Positions 22,112 to 33,360 of a DNA stretch of 57,261 nt are shown in pieces. A program made the position numbers and the translations under genes. Positions within the stretch are counted from its first letter, which is position 1, and the number at the start of each line of letters is the position of its first letter. The stretch spans positions 1 through 57,261 of the forward strand of contig JANBPK010001498.1 in NCBI GenBank assembly GCA_027579435.1, written 5' to 3'. The notes beneath the pieces are model-generated. The model saw only the letters and a program-made list of their open reading frames with translations, did not search any database and was not told the origin of the DNA. Origin of the DNA: Candolleomyces eurysporus (Eukaryota > Basidiomycota > Agaricomycetes > Agaricales > Psathyrellaceae).

Positions 22112-24407
22112 ATGACCTCCAAGGCCAAGCCCACATCCTCGAAACCATCTTTGCGCTGGCCTTGGTCGAAGAAGCATAAAGGTGACCGAACTGTCAGTTA
22201 CCAGCCTGATCTTGAAGATCAAGTACCAACAGAGCAAGTCGTGCAAGTGGCGTCGCCAATTGTCGTTGCTCCGAACACTGCGACTAATTCGAGCGGTGAA
22301 GCCGGTGAAGAGTGGCGACGAGGGAATCAAACCTCCAGAGGAGCCACTTCCTCCACGAGCGGCTTGAAGATAACACAGGCCAAGGAGTCGAGCACCGAAG
22401 CATCGTCAAGTTTCTTCCCCCACGCAAGCGGTTTTGTCGTCAACGGCGGCCTGCAAATCAACGCACATCAGCATGGTTCCAACTCGGACGACCACAGTGG
22501 TGCGTTGCCATCTCCCACCTCAAGGACGCCGAGTTGATTTATCTATCGTTGATGATTTTCTAGGATGGGAGCGGTTACTGCAGAATACGGCTCCAAATGC
22601 GCTGCACGACTCCAAATACCGTTTCGACCCACCAAAATGCGACGAGGATACCCGTGTGGAGGTGATTGAAGAGCTGGTGGGGTGGATTCAAGACCAAGAA
22701 TCCCCTCAGCGTTTGCTGTGCATGACGGGCGCCGCTGGCTCAGGAAAGTCGGCATTGCAGCAGACGGTTGCAGAGCGGTGTTCCGGGCTGGACATCCTGT
22801 CCTCGACATTCTTCTTCTCGTCGACCGACCCTACTCGAAATACGGTATCCGCGGTAATCCCAACAATTGCGTACCAACTGGGGGCGAATAATCCTGCGCT
22901 TCGAGAGGGGATTTCCGCAGCTGTATTCAAGGATCCGCTGGTCTTCGAGAAATCGTTGAAGACCCAGATGAACAAGCTCATCGTCAATCCCATAGAGAAC
23001 CTTTCCCGAGAATTTTCGAAATCCGAGCTCGCAACCCTCCCTTACGCCATTCTCATCGATGGATTGGACGAGTGCACTGACGAACAGCGCCAGGCAGAGC
23101 TTTTGGCAGCTATCGACGATTGTCTCCTCCAAAATGACGCGCTTCCTTTCCGCGTTTTCATTGCCAGCAGACCGGAATGGGCAATTCGTAGCGCTCTGGA
23201 AGACACCGGACACCTCCATGAAAAGGCATACCTCATCCAACTCAGCGATCAGTACGACGCCAGTGGTGACATTCGTCGCGTACTATGGAGGAGGCTCCGC
23301 GATATAGGCCGAAGAAGTGGCGATCCCCGAGCACAGTCACCCTCATGGCCGTCGGAGGAAGATATTGAAACTTTGGTCCTCAATGCATCGGGACAATTCA
23401 TCTACGCAGCGACAGTGATCAAGTTCGTATCGGAACGAAGAAGCTCTCCTGTGGACAGGCTACGGGCCATTCTTACCTGGACACCGGAGGATCGAGCGCA
23501 ACCCTTCGCCGCGCTGGACCTTCTTTACAGCAATATCGTATCCGCTGCTAAAGAAGCATATGAGGCTGCACACCCTGAGAGGGACNTTCCTCTTATTGCT
23601 CAGGGTATACCAACTGCTACAGGAGGCTCGTTGGAGTGATCCTTTTGTCGCTCGTCTTGAGGTGTCGAATGAGATTTTGTGTTTGGAAGATAACTCACAC
23701 CGATGGCTCATATCTGACCTTCGGTCACTTGTCACCATCCAGCCTCCCGAACTTTTCCGCTTTTACCACAAATCCTTTCAGGATTTTCTCGATAGTGAAA
23801 GTCGTTCGAAGAGCCTCTTCGTTCCAGAATCCCGTGCTGCCGAGTTTGTGACTGTCACCTGCGTCAGGGCTTTGGACAGGGATGGTATGTACATTTCTAT
23901 GCCACTCGGAACGCTCTGTACTGAATCTCAACTAAACTATGGGATTTCAGCAACTTCGCATAACACTAGGTCGCTCGTATGCCACCTCCTTGCGAAGGGG
24001 TTCAATACACGTAGACCTGAGTTTAGCTGCATTCCGCAGCTTCTCTCCACGGGTAGTAATTTTGAGAAAATCAAGAGATGGGAAATGGTGGACCAATATA
24101 TCGAGAATTTCGGACTACCTATTTCATCACGTTTAAAATCGATAGAAGACGGTTGGCTGGCCCTCTTGTCGCATGTTCTCCTAGAGCTAGAAGTAAGTCG
24201 CTAATGATCTTTCGTCTTGACAACCCTCACGGACCGACAACTTGATCATAACTGTTACAGAGCCATGACCAAGAATTCCATCGAGTAATCCAGACATTAC
24301 ATGACAAGTGGCACCAGAGAAAGTTGCGGCGGAAAACCTCGTCGGAAACCATCGCAGATTCTCAATTGAAGACTCTGACTCTTGAAGATCAAGGAGGCGG
24401 AGAGTAG
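22112..24407 (+). CDS. NACHT3: NACHT-domain NTPase, NLR-like
   Basis: Exons are 22112-22499, 22564-23884, 23951-24192 and 24261-24407. The start MTSKAKPTSSKPSLRWPWSK aligns with NACHT1/2. The pre-NACHT segment is FVVNGGLQINAHQHG. Walker A GAAGSGKSAL and Walker B AILIDGLDEC are present. The N at 23586 (GGACNTTCC) adds a base to the frame; all other copies read a Phe codon followed by LLLLR or LLLF here, so I treat it as a phantom insertion and the gene as intact. Exon 3 has GFNTRRPEFSCIPQLLSTGS. The last exon has VIQTLHDKWHQRK and a longer acidic tail. An EZH2 relic lies just upstream. Downstream is a short module A2, and no family B gene. Confidence 0.85.
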
Positions 24408-24946
24408 AGTCAGCCAGTGACTGCAAAAGCTGAGGTGTAATCAAGGAAGATACGCAGGGATGTGCAAAGGTTTCGGCGGTAACTCGCAGTTATTTTTTGC
24501 ACCACTAGCGGAAATCTAGTCTCCCTTATGCAGACTAAACTAGTCCTTAAACACATGTATAGGAGATATCGACGATTTCGGCCCCCGGCATCCTCTTAAA
24601 GCAGGAATATGGTTACAAAAATAATGTCACCATGTGCAAAAAATTATAAACGCTTCCGAACCAGTTAGGCTTCAGGTCGAGCTTCACAGAATCATCACGA
24701 TTTTTGCAAGNTTTTGCAACACTAGGGTGCTAGCAGCTCGGCCGCTGTATACCAGGAAATGTTGCGCACAGACCATGCCGACAAGTCATATCCAGCGACC
24801 CAGATAAGGCGACGCGCCAGCCCGACACTCCCACACACTTGCTTCCCCCACTTCCTCCTCCCGGCTTCATCATGCTCAAGTATATTCCCTTACTTATCCC
24901 ACTCTGCCTTCGTTTATTCTGCATTACCATCCTGATTGAATACAAA
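24408..24946. other. Intergenic region downstream of NACHT3
   Basis: Contains the shared post-NACHT block (CAGACCATGCCGAC at about 24771, GCGACGCGCCAGCCCGACAC) leading into module A2. N at 24711 lies before a T run. No gene seen. Confidence 0.5.
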
Positions 24947-25405
24947 ATGGCTGATATAGCTGATTATTCGTCTATCATCGTTGAGCTTAGACAGGGATGG
25001 ATCAGGATTGCCCAACGGTGCAATTCGAAGCTTAGCATCCCAAAGTACATATATCAAGAAGAGAAGATACTCTGAAGAGTCGAAAGCACACTTCAACGTC
25101 ACGGTACCACCACAGAGCTGCATCCTGATCATGCTTCAAGACCTCCAGTTTTCATCAGCGTCAAGTTAAAAGAACGACAAAGCACTGATTTTTGCCGGAA
25201 CATTCTGAAGATGTCATCAAGCATTGACACCCCGAGAAGTCTGAACGTGTGTGATCGCCAGTCTTAAAGCATGCAAACAGGTCGATTCAAGCTTTGACAT
25301 TGTGAGTGAATGACTATGAGCTATTTACAATGGTTTCGAACAAGCAAACAGAATTTCGCAAGACGCGTCGAAAGACATGAAACGACCCTGTGTGCGTCAA
25401 AATGA
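24947..25405 (+). pseudogene. Module A2, decayed copy
   Basis: Begins MADIADYSSIIVELR. Its first frame runs on to YIYQEEKIL and stops; a second frame encodes RRYSEESKAHFNVTV and ILIMLQDLQFSS. The conserved GTGAGTGA donor (about 25301) and the last exon (NFARRVERHETTLCASK, stop 25403-25405) are recognisable. The middle, between the second frame and the donor, has frame breaks compared with A1. The copy is cut short at about 25440 by sequence leading into the NACHT4 promoter, so the B and C modules are absent. Confidence 0.4.
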
Positions 25406-25522
25406 CAGTATTTGTACGCGAAGCACTATTCGTCAACGAGGCAACTAAAGTGCTGCGATCAATTGACATGATGCATGGGGACTCGCAACTTGCTTTCAAC
25501 CACCACCCGTAATGCGGTCAGG

Positions 25523-27887
25523 ATGACCCCCAAGTCCAAGCCCACATCCTTTAAACCATCTTTCCGATGGCCTTGGTCGNAAAAAGCATAAAAGTGGCAG
25601 AACTGTCGGTCAACAGACTGGTCTTGAAGATCAGATACCAGCAGAGCAGGCCGACCTGGCAGACGAGAGCAACATTGCGCGCCTTCAACCGGTTCCAATA
25701 GGTCCGATGCAAGTAGCTTCGCCCACTGTCGTTGCTCTAAACACAGCGGCTACTTCGAGCAGTGAAGATCGGCGACTCGAAGATCCAGCCTCGAGGGGAG
25801 CCAGTTCGTGTACGAGCGCCTTGAAGATAAAACAGGCTTTGACGTCGAGCGCCGAAGCATCGTCAAACTTTTTCCCATACGCAAGCAATTTCGTCGTCAA
25901 CAGTCTGCAAGTCCATGCATCCCAGCATGAATCCAACTCAAATGACCCTGGTCAGTCACCACTCCGATACCTTTGTTTTCAGCTCGAATTCATATGATAT
26001 CTGTGGTTCTCAGGATGGCAACGATTACTGCAGGACACGGCCCCAAATGCGCTGCATGATTCTAAACACCGTTTCGACCCACCAAAATGCGATGAAGACA
26101 CCCGTGTCGAGGTGACCGAAGAGCTCATGGGGTGGATTCAAGACCGAGGATCGCCACAGCGTTTGCTTTGCATGACGGGCGCTGCTGGTTCAGGAAAGTC
26201 GGCATTGCAGCAGACGGTTGCAGAAAAGTGTTCCGGGCTCGACATCTTATCCTCGACATTCTTTTTCTCATCAACCGACCCTACTCGAAACACAGTGTCT
26301 GATGTGATTCCAACGATCGCGTACCAACTGGGGTCGAACAACCGTGCGCTCCGAGAGGCTATTTCCGCAGCCGTGAGCAAGGATCCGCTGATCTTCGAGA
26401 AATCGTTGAAGACGCAGATGAACAAACTCATTGTGAATCCCATCGAGGACTTTTCGCGAGATTTTTCGAAACCCGGGCTTGCAGCCCTCCCTTACGCCAT
26501 CCTCATCGATGGACTAGATGAGTGCATCGACGAACAGCGCCAAGCCGAGCTTTTGGCCGCTATCGACGATTGCCTTCTCGAAAACGAAACACTTCCTTTC
26601 CGCATTTTCATTACCAGCAGACCGGAATGGGCAATTCGAAGCGCACTCGAAGTCACCGGACATCTCCACCAAAAGGCGTATCACATCCAACTCAGCGATC
26701 AATACGACGCCAGTGGTGACATCCGTCGCGTATTATGGAGGAGGCTCCGTGATATAGGTCGAAGAAGTGGCGATCCACGCGCGCTATCCCCGTCATGGCC
26801 ATCGAAGGAAGACATTGAAACATTGGTCGCCAATGCGTCGGGTCAATTCATCTATGCAGCGACGGTGATCAAGTTTGTATCGGAACGACGAAGTTCTCCT
26901 GTGGACAAATTACAAGCTGTTCTCACCTGGACACCCGAGGATCGAGCGCAACCCTTCGCCACCCTGGACCTTCTGTATACCAACATCGTATCTGCTGCCA
27001 AAGAAGCGTATGAAGCAGCTCATCCTGACAGGGATTTTCTCTTATTGTTCAGACTATGCCGGCTGCTAGTCCGACATAGTTTTTATATTCTTCCATGTTT
27101 CCAGGAGATAACCAACTTGGAAGACCATACCCATCGGTGGCTACTCTCCGATTTAAGGTCCCTTGTGGCCATAGATTCAGGCGTCTTCTCCGAACCGGGT
27201 CATCCAGAACAATTATACGAAAATCTGCGCTTTTACCACAAATCTTTTCCAGATTTTCTTGATAGTGCAAGTCGTTCGGGGAGCCTCTTTGTTCCAGAAA
27301 CTCATGCTTTCGAGCTTGTGGCTGTCGGTTGCGTCAGAGCGTTGGACATTGGCAAGGATGATCGTATGTACATATTCATCCTACCCGGAGCGCTTTGTAC
27401 TGAGTCTCAACCAAACCCACGCGATTTCAGCATCCTCTTTACTTAGTTCTATCGTGTCTCACCTCCTTTTGAAGGAGCTCAGTAGACGTCAACCTGATCT
27501 TGGCCGCATTCCGCATCTTCTCTCCACGGGTAGCAAACTCGAGAAAATCAAGAGATGGNAAAAAAATGGACAAGTGTGTCGAATCTGAATTCAGCAGACT
27601 TCCAGTTCATCAATTCTGGTTCGCCAAACCAGTAATAGCCGGTTGGCTAGCCTTGTTGCGCTTTCTCCTGGAGCTCGAAGTACGTGATTTCTCATCTCAA
27701 TGGCCCTTGCAAACTGACAACTTGATCACAACTGTTGTAGAGCCATGATCAAGAATGTCGTAGAGTTGTACAGGCTTTACATGACAAGTGGCAGCGGATC
27801 TTCGATGAAACCTGGCCCCCGTTCGATCCTAATGACTCTGATGACTCTGACTGCCTGAAGACGGCCAAGGAGGCGCCCGGAGAGTAG
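25523..27887 (+). CDS. NACHT4: NACHT-domain NTPase, NLR-like
   Basis: Exons are 25523-25950, 26014-27363, 27431-27679 and 27741-27887. Two Ns (25580 in TCGNAAAAAGC and 27559 in GGNAAAAAAATGG) would break the frame. NACHT5 has the same contexts without the extra base, so both are read as phantom insertions. The N-terminus is MTPKSKPTSFKPSFRWPWS; the pre-NACHT segment is FVVNSLQVHASQHE. Walker A GAAGSGKSAL and Walker B AILIDGLDEC are intact. The stretch after NACHT (LLLFRLCRLLVRHSFYILPC) resembles NACHT5 and differs from NACHT1-3. The last exon has VVQALHDKWQ and an Asp/Ser-rich tail ending APGE. With NACHT5 it forms a subgroup, also by its longer linker (ADLADES...). Confidence 0.83.
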
Positions 27888-28381
27888 AGTCACATTCTTT
27901 CTTGAAAAGTTCTTTTACGCGTATAATTTCAATCGAGCTACACCAGATTCTTATTGTTGTCCGCGCGAGTGGAACCCAAAAGGAGATATATCCGTTGGCT
28001 GACTACGGGAGTCTAAATGTCCTTGATGGTCGACTTGAGGTGGCGAATAGTGCCTCAACGGTCGAAGCTCTTGATTTTAATTTTCCAGTTCTGAGTGGTA
28101 TGTGCCTGGGCAGTCAACAGCTTCACATTCTCAAGGCACGCCCTGTGCCTTTTGCGAAACCCATGGGCTGCGGACCTCGCCCAAATAGGCAATGTTGCGC
28201 ACAGACCATGCCGACGCGGGGACGCGTCGGCCTGACACTCCCACGCGCACCCACCGAAGGAGATTTGGATGACACAATGCTGAGCGGCGTGTAGTAACGT
28301 TGAGGCAAGTGCTAGGATTAATTGACATGATCTATGGAAACTTACAACTTGCTTTCAACCACCACCTGTGTTGTGGTCAGG
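27888..28381. other. Intergenic region between NACHT4 and NACHT5
   Basis: Contains the shared post-NACHT block (about 28080-28250, with CAGACCATGCCGACG) but no module A: after about 28290 the sequence passes straight into the NACHT5 promoter. That part (AATTGACATGAT...ATGG) resembles the NACHT4 promoter at about 25460. A deletion of module A or a NACHT-only duplication fits. Confidence 0.5.
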
Positions 28382-30737
28382 ATGACCCCCCAGTCCAAGC
28401 CCACATCCCCTAAATCATCTTTCCGATGGCCTTGGTCGAAAAAGCGTAACAATGACCGAACTGTTGGCCAGCGGACTGATCTTGAAGATCAGCTACCAAC
28501 AAAGCAGGCCGACCCAGGGGAGACCAACTCTGGGCAGCTTCAACTTCAACCGGCTCCGATTGGCCCGATGGAAGTGGGATCGCCCACTGTCGTTGCTTCG
28601 AACCCAGCGACTCATTTGATCATGAGCAGTGAAGAGCGGCAACTTGAGCATCCAACCTCGAGAGGAGCCAGTTCGTCTACGAGTGGCTTGAAGATAACAC
28701 AGACTATGGCGTCGGGCGCCGAAGCATCGTCAAGCTTTTTCCCATATGCAAGCAATTTCATTGTCAACGGTCTGCAAGTCGATGCATCCCAGCATGGATC
28801 CAACTCGAATGACCCCAGTGGTGCGTCGCCATTTATGATGCCGATTTCGCTCCTAGCTCAACTCACATATTATCTGTGATTGCCTAGGATGGCAGGTATT
28901 AATGCAGAACACGGCCCCGAATGCACTGCATGACTCTAAATACCGGTTCGATCCACCAAAATGTGATGAAGACACCCGCGTAGAGGTGATTGAAGAGCTC
29001 ATGGGGTGGATTCAAGACCGAGAATCGCCTCAGCGTTTGCTGTGCATGACGGGCGCTGCAGGCTCAGGAAAGTCGGCATTGCAACAGACGGTCGCAGAGG
29101 AGTGTTCCGGGCTGGACATTTTGGCCTCGACATTCTTTTTCTCGTCAACAGACCCTACTCGAAACACAGTTTCTGCCGTGATTCCAACGATCGCATACCA
29201 GCTGGGGTCGAACAACCCTGCACTCCGGGAGGCTATTTCCGCAACCATAACCAAGGATCCGCTCATCTTCGAGAAATCGTTGAAGACGCAGATGAAAAAG
29301 CTCATCGTCAGTCCCATCGAGGACTTTTCGCGAGATGTTTCAAAACCCGAGCTTGCGATCCTCCCTTACGCCATCCTTATCGATGGACTGGATGAATGCA
29401 CCGACGAACAGCGCCAAGCCGAGCTTTTGGCAACTATCGACGATTGCCTTCTCCAAAACGGTGCACTTCCTTTCCGTGTTTTCATTTCCAGCAGGCCAGA
29501 ATGGGCGATACGTAGCGCTCTAGAAGACACTGGACATCTCCACCAAAGGGCATACCACATCCAACTCAGTGACCAGTACGACGCCAGTGGTGACATCCGT
29601 CGCGCATTATGGAGAAAGCTCCGTGATATCGGCCGACGAAGCTGTGATCCACGGGCACGATCGCTTTCATGGCCGTCGAATGAAGATATCGAAACACTGG
29701 TCGCTAATGCATCAGGACAATTCATTTACGCCGCGACAGTGATCAAGTTCGTATCGGAACGACGAAGTTCTCCTGTGGACAGGTTGCGAACTGTTCTTAC
29801 CTGGACACCCAAGGACCGAGCGCAACCCTTCGCCGCTCTGGACCTTCTATATACCAGCATTGTGTCTGCAGCCAAAGAAGCGTATGAGGCAGCTCATCCT
29901 GACAGGGATTTCCTCTTATTGTTCAGCGTATGCCGGCTGCTAGCCCGTCATGGTTTTTTCATTCTTCCAGGTTTCCAGGAGATCACCGGCTTGGAAGACA
30001 ATGCCCATCGCGGGCTAATCTCCGATTTAAGGTCTCTCGTCACCATAGATTTAGTCCTCTTCCCCGAGCTGGGTGACCCAGAAGGATTTCGCGAAGTTCT
30101 CTTTGTTTACCACAAATCTTTTCCAGATTTTCTTGATACCGAGAGTCGTTCGAAAAGCTTCTTCATCCCAGAAACTCGTGCTGTCGAGCTTGTGATTGTC
30201 ACTTGCATCAGGGCTTTGGACATCGACAGAGATGATCGTATGTGTATGTTCATACTACTCGGAACGCTTTGTACTGACTCAATCAAAACGACGCGATTTC
30301 AGCATCCCCTTTAATTAGGGATATCGTGTACCGCCTCCTTCTGAAGGGGTTCAGTAAACGCCAATCTGAGTTTGGCCGCATCCCGCATCTTCTCTCCTTG
30401 GGTAGCAACTTCGAGAAAATCAAGAGATGGGAAAAAGTGGACAAACTCATCGAGGAGGGGTATGGCGGAAAGAGGAACCCCCCATTGGTGGACCAAGTAG
30501 CAATAGAGGGTTGGCTGGCTCTTTTGTCGCATGTTCTTCTAGAGCTCGAAGTAAGTCGCTAATGATGTATCAGTTCGACAGGCCTCACGGACTGATAATT
30601 GATCACAACTGCTCCAGAACCATGGCCAAGATTTTCAACGAGTAATACAGGCTTTACACGACAAGTGGCAGCAGTTTTATGATGAAATCTGGTCAACACA
30701 GCAGAACAACCTTGGCGATGGCTCAGCAGACTCCTAA
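28382..30737 (+). CDS. NACHT5: NACHT-domain NTPase, NLR-like
   Basis: Exons are 28382-28820, 28888-30237, 30303-30550 and 30618-30737; no Ns. The N-terminus is MTPQSKPTSPKSSFRWPWSK; the linker is Ser/Gln-rich and the pre-NACHT segment is FIVNGLQVDASQHG. Walker A GAAGSGKSAL and Walker B AILIDGLDEC are intact, with SRPEWAIRSAL and ALWRKLRDIGRR. After NACHT the region reads LLLFSVCRLLARHGFFILPG, then VYHKSFPDFL. Exon 3 has GFSKRQSEFGRIPHLLSLGS; the last exon has VIQALHDKWQQFYDEIW. It is the cleanest full-length copy and the best reference for the family here. Downstream are A3 and B3, so this is block copy 2. Confidence 0.9.
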
Positions 30738-31325
30738 AAAGGAAGCAGAAAGAGTCGCACCTCGACCCCATTCAGCTCTTTGAAAATTTCTACTCGTGTA
30801 ATATTAGTTGAATCACATTAGCTCTTCGGACGTGTCGAAGTGAGTGGTACCCAAAAGGAGACACATATCGGTAGGTTGACTACGGGAGACCAGGTCTCAA
30901 TGTCAACTCAAGTTGGCAAATAGTGCCTTCAAGTTAGTCAAAGCGCCAGATTTTGATTTCTCAGTTCTGAGTAAAATGTGTCTGGGCAGTTAACAGCTTC
31001 ACATTTTCAAGGCACGCCCTATGCCTTTCGCGAAACCCGTGGGCTCCACAAGGCAAAGTGATGTTCAGTTTGCCCGTTGCATGTCACCGACTCGTCGGCA
31101 TTCGCCGGCTTCGCTCAAAATAGGCAATGTTGCGCACAGACCATGCCGACGAGTCATACATAGGCCAGGGGACGCGTCAGCCCGACACTCCCACGCGTAC
31201 CTTGCTTCCCTCCACCTCACTTCATCCTCCCATCCCCGATCCTACCCAACTTTCAATGCTTAAGTAACCCCTTACTTATCCAANCCCCCCCTTTCGTTTA
31301 TCATTATCATCCTGATTGAATACAA
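30738..31325. other. Conserved intergenic region downstream of NACHT5
   Basis: Holds the shared post-NACHT block: GGCACGCCCTATGCCTTTCG at about 31012 (compare GGCACGCCCTGTGCCTTTTG at 28135) and CAGACCATGCCGACGAGTCA at about 31136. It leads into module A3. No gene seen. N at 31284. Confidence 0.5.
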
Positions 31326-31739
31326 ATGACTGATATCCACCGAATAACGTGTCCCTCATTGTTGAGCTCGGCAACGCGGATGCATCAAGATTTCTCAAAG
31401 CGTAGCAGCGCTGGCGCACTCAAGGAGAGAAGGTCTTCAAGCTGGAAAAGGAGCCACGACATGTACCCTGTGTTTCCCTCAAGACATCAAGCTTTTGGCA
31501 CCATCAACTGAAGAGAATGACAAGACAACCTTCTGCCAGAATATCTTGAAGACGGTATCGTACCAATACCTCAAGACGTCCGAATATGTGTGAATCTACA
31601 ATAGTCCAATCCAAGGCTTTATCCATGCATCGATATTGTGAGTGACCGAGCTATATACAATCCCCCGGACAAGCAAACAGAACTTCGCAAGACGCGTCCA
31701 AAAAGAAGACTCGGAACGGTCGTGTGTGCGTCAAAATGA
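31326..31739 (+). pseudogene. Module A3, decayed copy
   Basis: The most decayed copy. It keeps an ATG context like A1 and LGNADASRF (A1: LSNADASRS), but the frame stops soon after. Of the second frame only pieces remain (LKERRSSSW). The GTGAGTGA donor (about 31637) and the last exon are present, but the exon carries a length change relative to A1 and A2 that removes the shared stop. Very unlikely to encode a protein. Confidence 0.4.
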
Positions 31740-32180
31740 CAGAAATTCTACGCGAAGCCTTGTCCATCAACAAGAAGAGAGGAAGACCCGTTTCAAGTCA
31801 CGCTCCTCGAAGAGCGGCCTGCAGCAAGTACCGCATGAGGATGTAGAACCCGAAGATGTGAGTGAGATGCCCCGTCAAGACGTTGAAACGACGCACCTCC
31901 AAAATTGCAAGTAGAACTCGCTTGCGATCTTCAAGAAGTTTTTCGAGGTGTGGTCGTGGTGACGCACTATATGCAAGACAATCCAAGAAATATCAGTCGA
32001 ATTCGCCGGTCCTCCAAGACGAAGAGCTGTTTAAAACAGCATTGCCACGAGAAAATATACAGGGTTGGCAAGATCGGAATCCTATGGTACACGGAGAGTC
32101 GAAGCCTCTATATCGGAAGGAGTGTTGATTGCGGTGCATTTCTTGCATGTGTTTTGCTTTCATTCTGTGGTTCCACTGGT
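31740..32180. repeat. Sequence between module A3 and B3
   Basis: Copy of 17119-17577. Contains GGCAAGATCGGAATCCTATGG and CCTCTATATCGGAAGGAG. Overlapping ORFs occur in several frames and are not conserved as frames between copies. No gene called. Confidence 0.4.
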
Positions 32181-32838
32181 CTAAGCGCGGCAGCAGAGAA
32201 TTGACGCGCCCAGTCGGCGAAGTTTTCGCCAGAAGGTAGAGAACTAGAAGACACTCGTCAACAGTGGTCATGAAGACGGCAATCGGCTTACCTTCAATTT
32301 CAAACGGCTCAGCAAACTAGGAGATTGACCGCGGGTGGGAAGGCGTTGAAGACGCCGAGTGTGCTCAGACTGTCCAAGGGCATGAAGCTCGCGCGCGAGA
32401 CCGACGGGATACGGCTCATACACCGTCCCGATCTCGCTCTGGTTGCCGTCGTCTTCGCCAGTGGGTTTGCCAGCGTCGGTCTGTGATAAATCAGCCTTCG
32501 TCAGCTGTCGAACATACTCACAGAACAGACAGGCTTACGGCGTAACGCGCCTGATACGCAAGCGACCCTTGGAAACGGGTATCGATTGTTTGCTAAAAGA
32601 CGATCAGTGCTCAAGCTATCACTTTTCAACACCATTGGACACCTACCATGAGAGGATCATGATCGCTACGTTGTAAAAGAGTGGGAGCAGTCATAATCGC
32701 ACTGAGCTGCGGAAGCTGCAGGTTGACTTCGACGCTAGTTGGCGCGGGATTAAAATCCTGCATCATGAGCAGAGGATCGCCGTTGGCCGTAGTGAGCACG
32801 AGCGAGAAGGATGGCAACGGGAGGCGGGAAGGAGGCAT
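32181..32838 (-). CDS. Family B gene 3 (B3): small four-exon protein of unknown function
   Basis: Same four-exon, phase-0 structure as B2 and B4. Exon 1 starts MPPSRLPLPSFSLVLTTANG and includes MQDFNPAPTSVEVNLQLPQL. Exon 2 is QTIDTRFQGSLAYQARYA. Exon 3 has TDAGKPTGEDDGNQSEIGTV then YEPYPVGLARELHALG and ends SPSLLSRLKLK. Exon 4 is FSTFWRKLRRLGASILCCRA. The stop is at 32181-32183. No N and no frame break, in contrast to the decayed modules A3 and C2 on either side. Substitutions relative to B2 and B4 are mostly conservative. It is convergent with NACHT5/A3. Function unknown. Confidence 0.75.
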
Positions 32839-33360
32839 CTTGGGGAGCTGGATGCACTGAATGGCAATGAGATCACGTCGAGAAAAATATATAAGCTTGT
32901 TGCAGAATAGAATAGCGTAGCGTAGTTGGTAGATATGAAAAAAGGAGAGACGAAGGAACGGTGAGTCGAGAGGAAAGAGCCTGGAACAGGGCTCCTCCTT
33001 GCGTCGTGGCCAGAGCCAGCGGCAGAAACTGTGAGGTGGTGGTGGAGCAAGGAAAAAGAGGAAAGAAGCCAGCGGAGCGAAAACGGTGGCTTAAATACCC
33101 AGAAACTCAGGGTCCAAGATCACGCCCTTGAGCAGTCGACCGAACTGTCTGGCAAGGAATATTCTCGAGTTGAGCACCTAGGGGGAAAAATCAGATCCCC
33201 GGTCGCCTTCCTGAGGTCCAGCCTGAGTTGGCAAGAGATTTCACAGAAATTGACTGAAAAGGGGTGTTTTTGGCCTCGATTGCGATTCCTGTCGCTCGAT
33301 TTGTCAAATTAAAACAGAAACGGTGCAAATCGGGCCTAGCTGCGAGTGGGAACGTGCCGT
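32839..33360 (-). promoter_or_regulatory. B3 promoter, conserved with B2 and B4
   Basis: On the - strand a TATTTAA box (about 33097-33090) is followed by GCCACCGTTTTCGCTCCGCTGG, as in B2 and B4, about 255 bp before the ATG. Upstream are shared runs with TTTGACAAATCGAGCGACAGG and CGTTCCCACTCGCA. The TATA sequence is slightly altered from the TATATAAA of B2. Confidence 0.55.
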
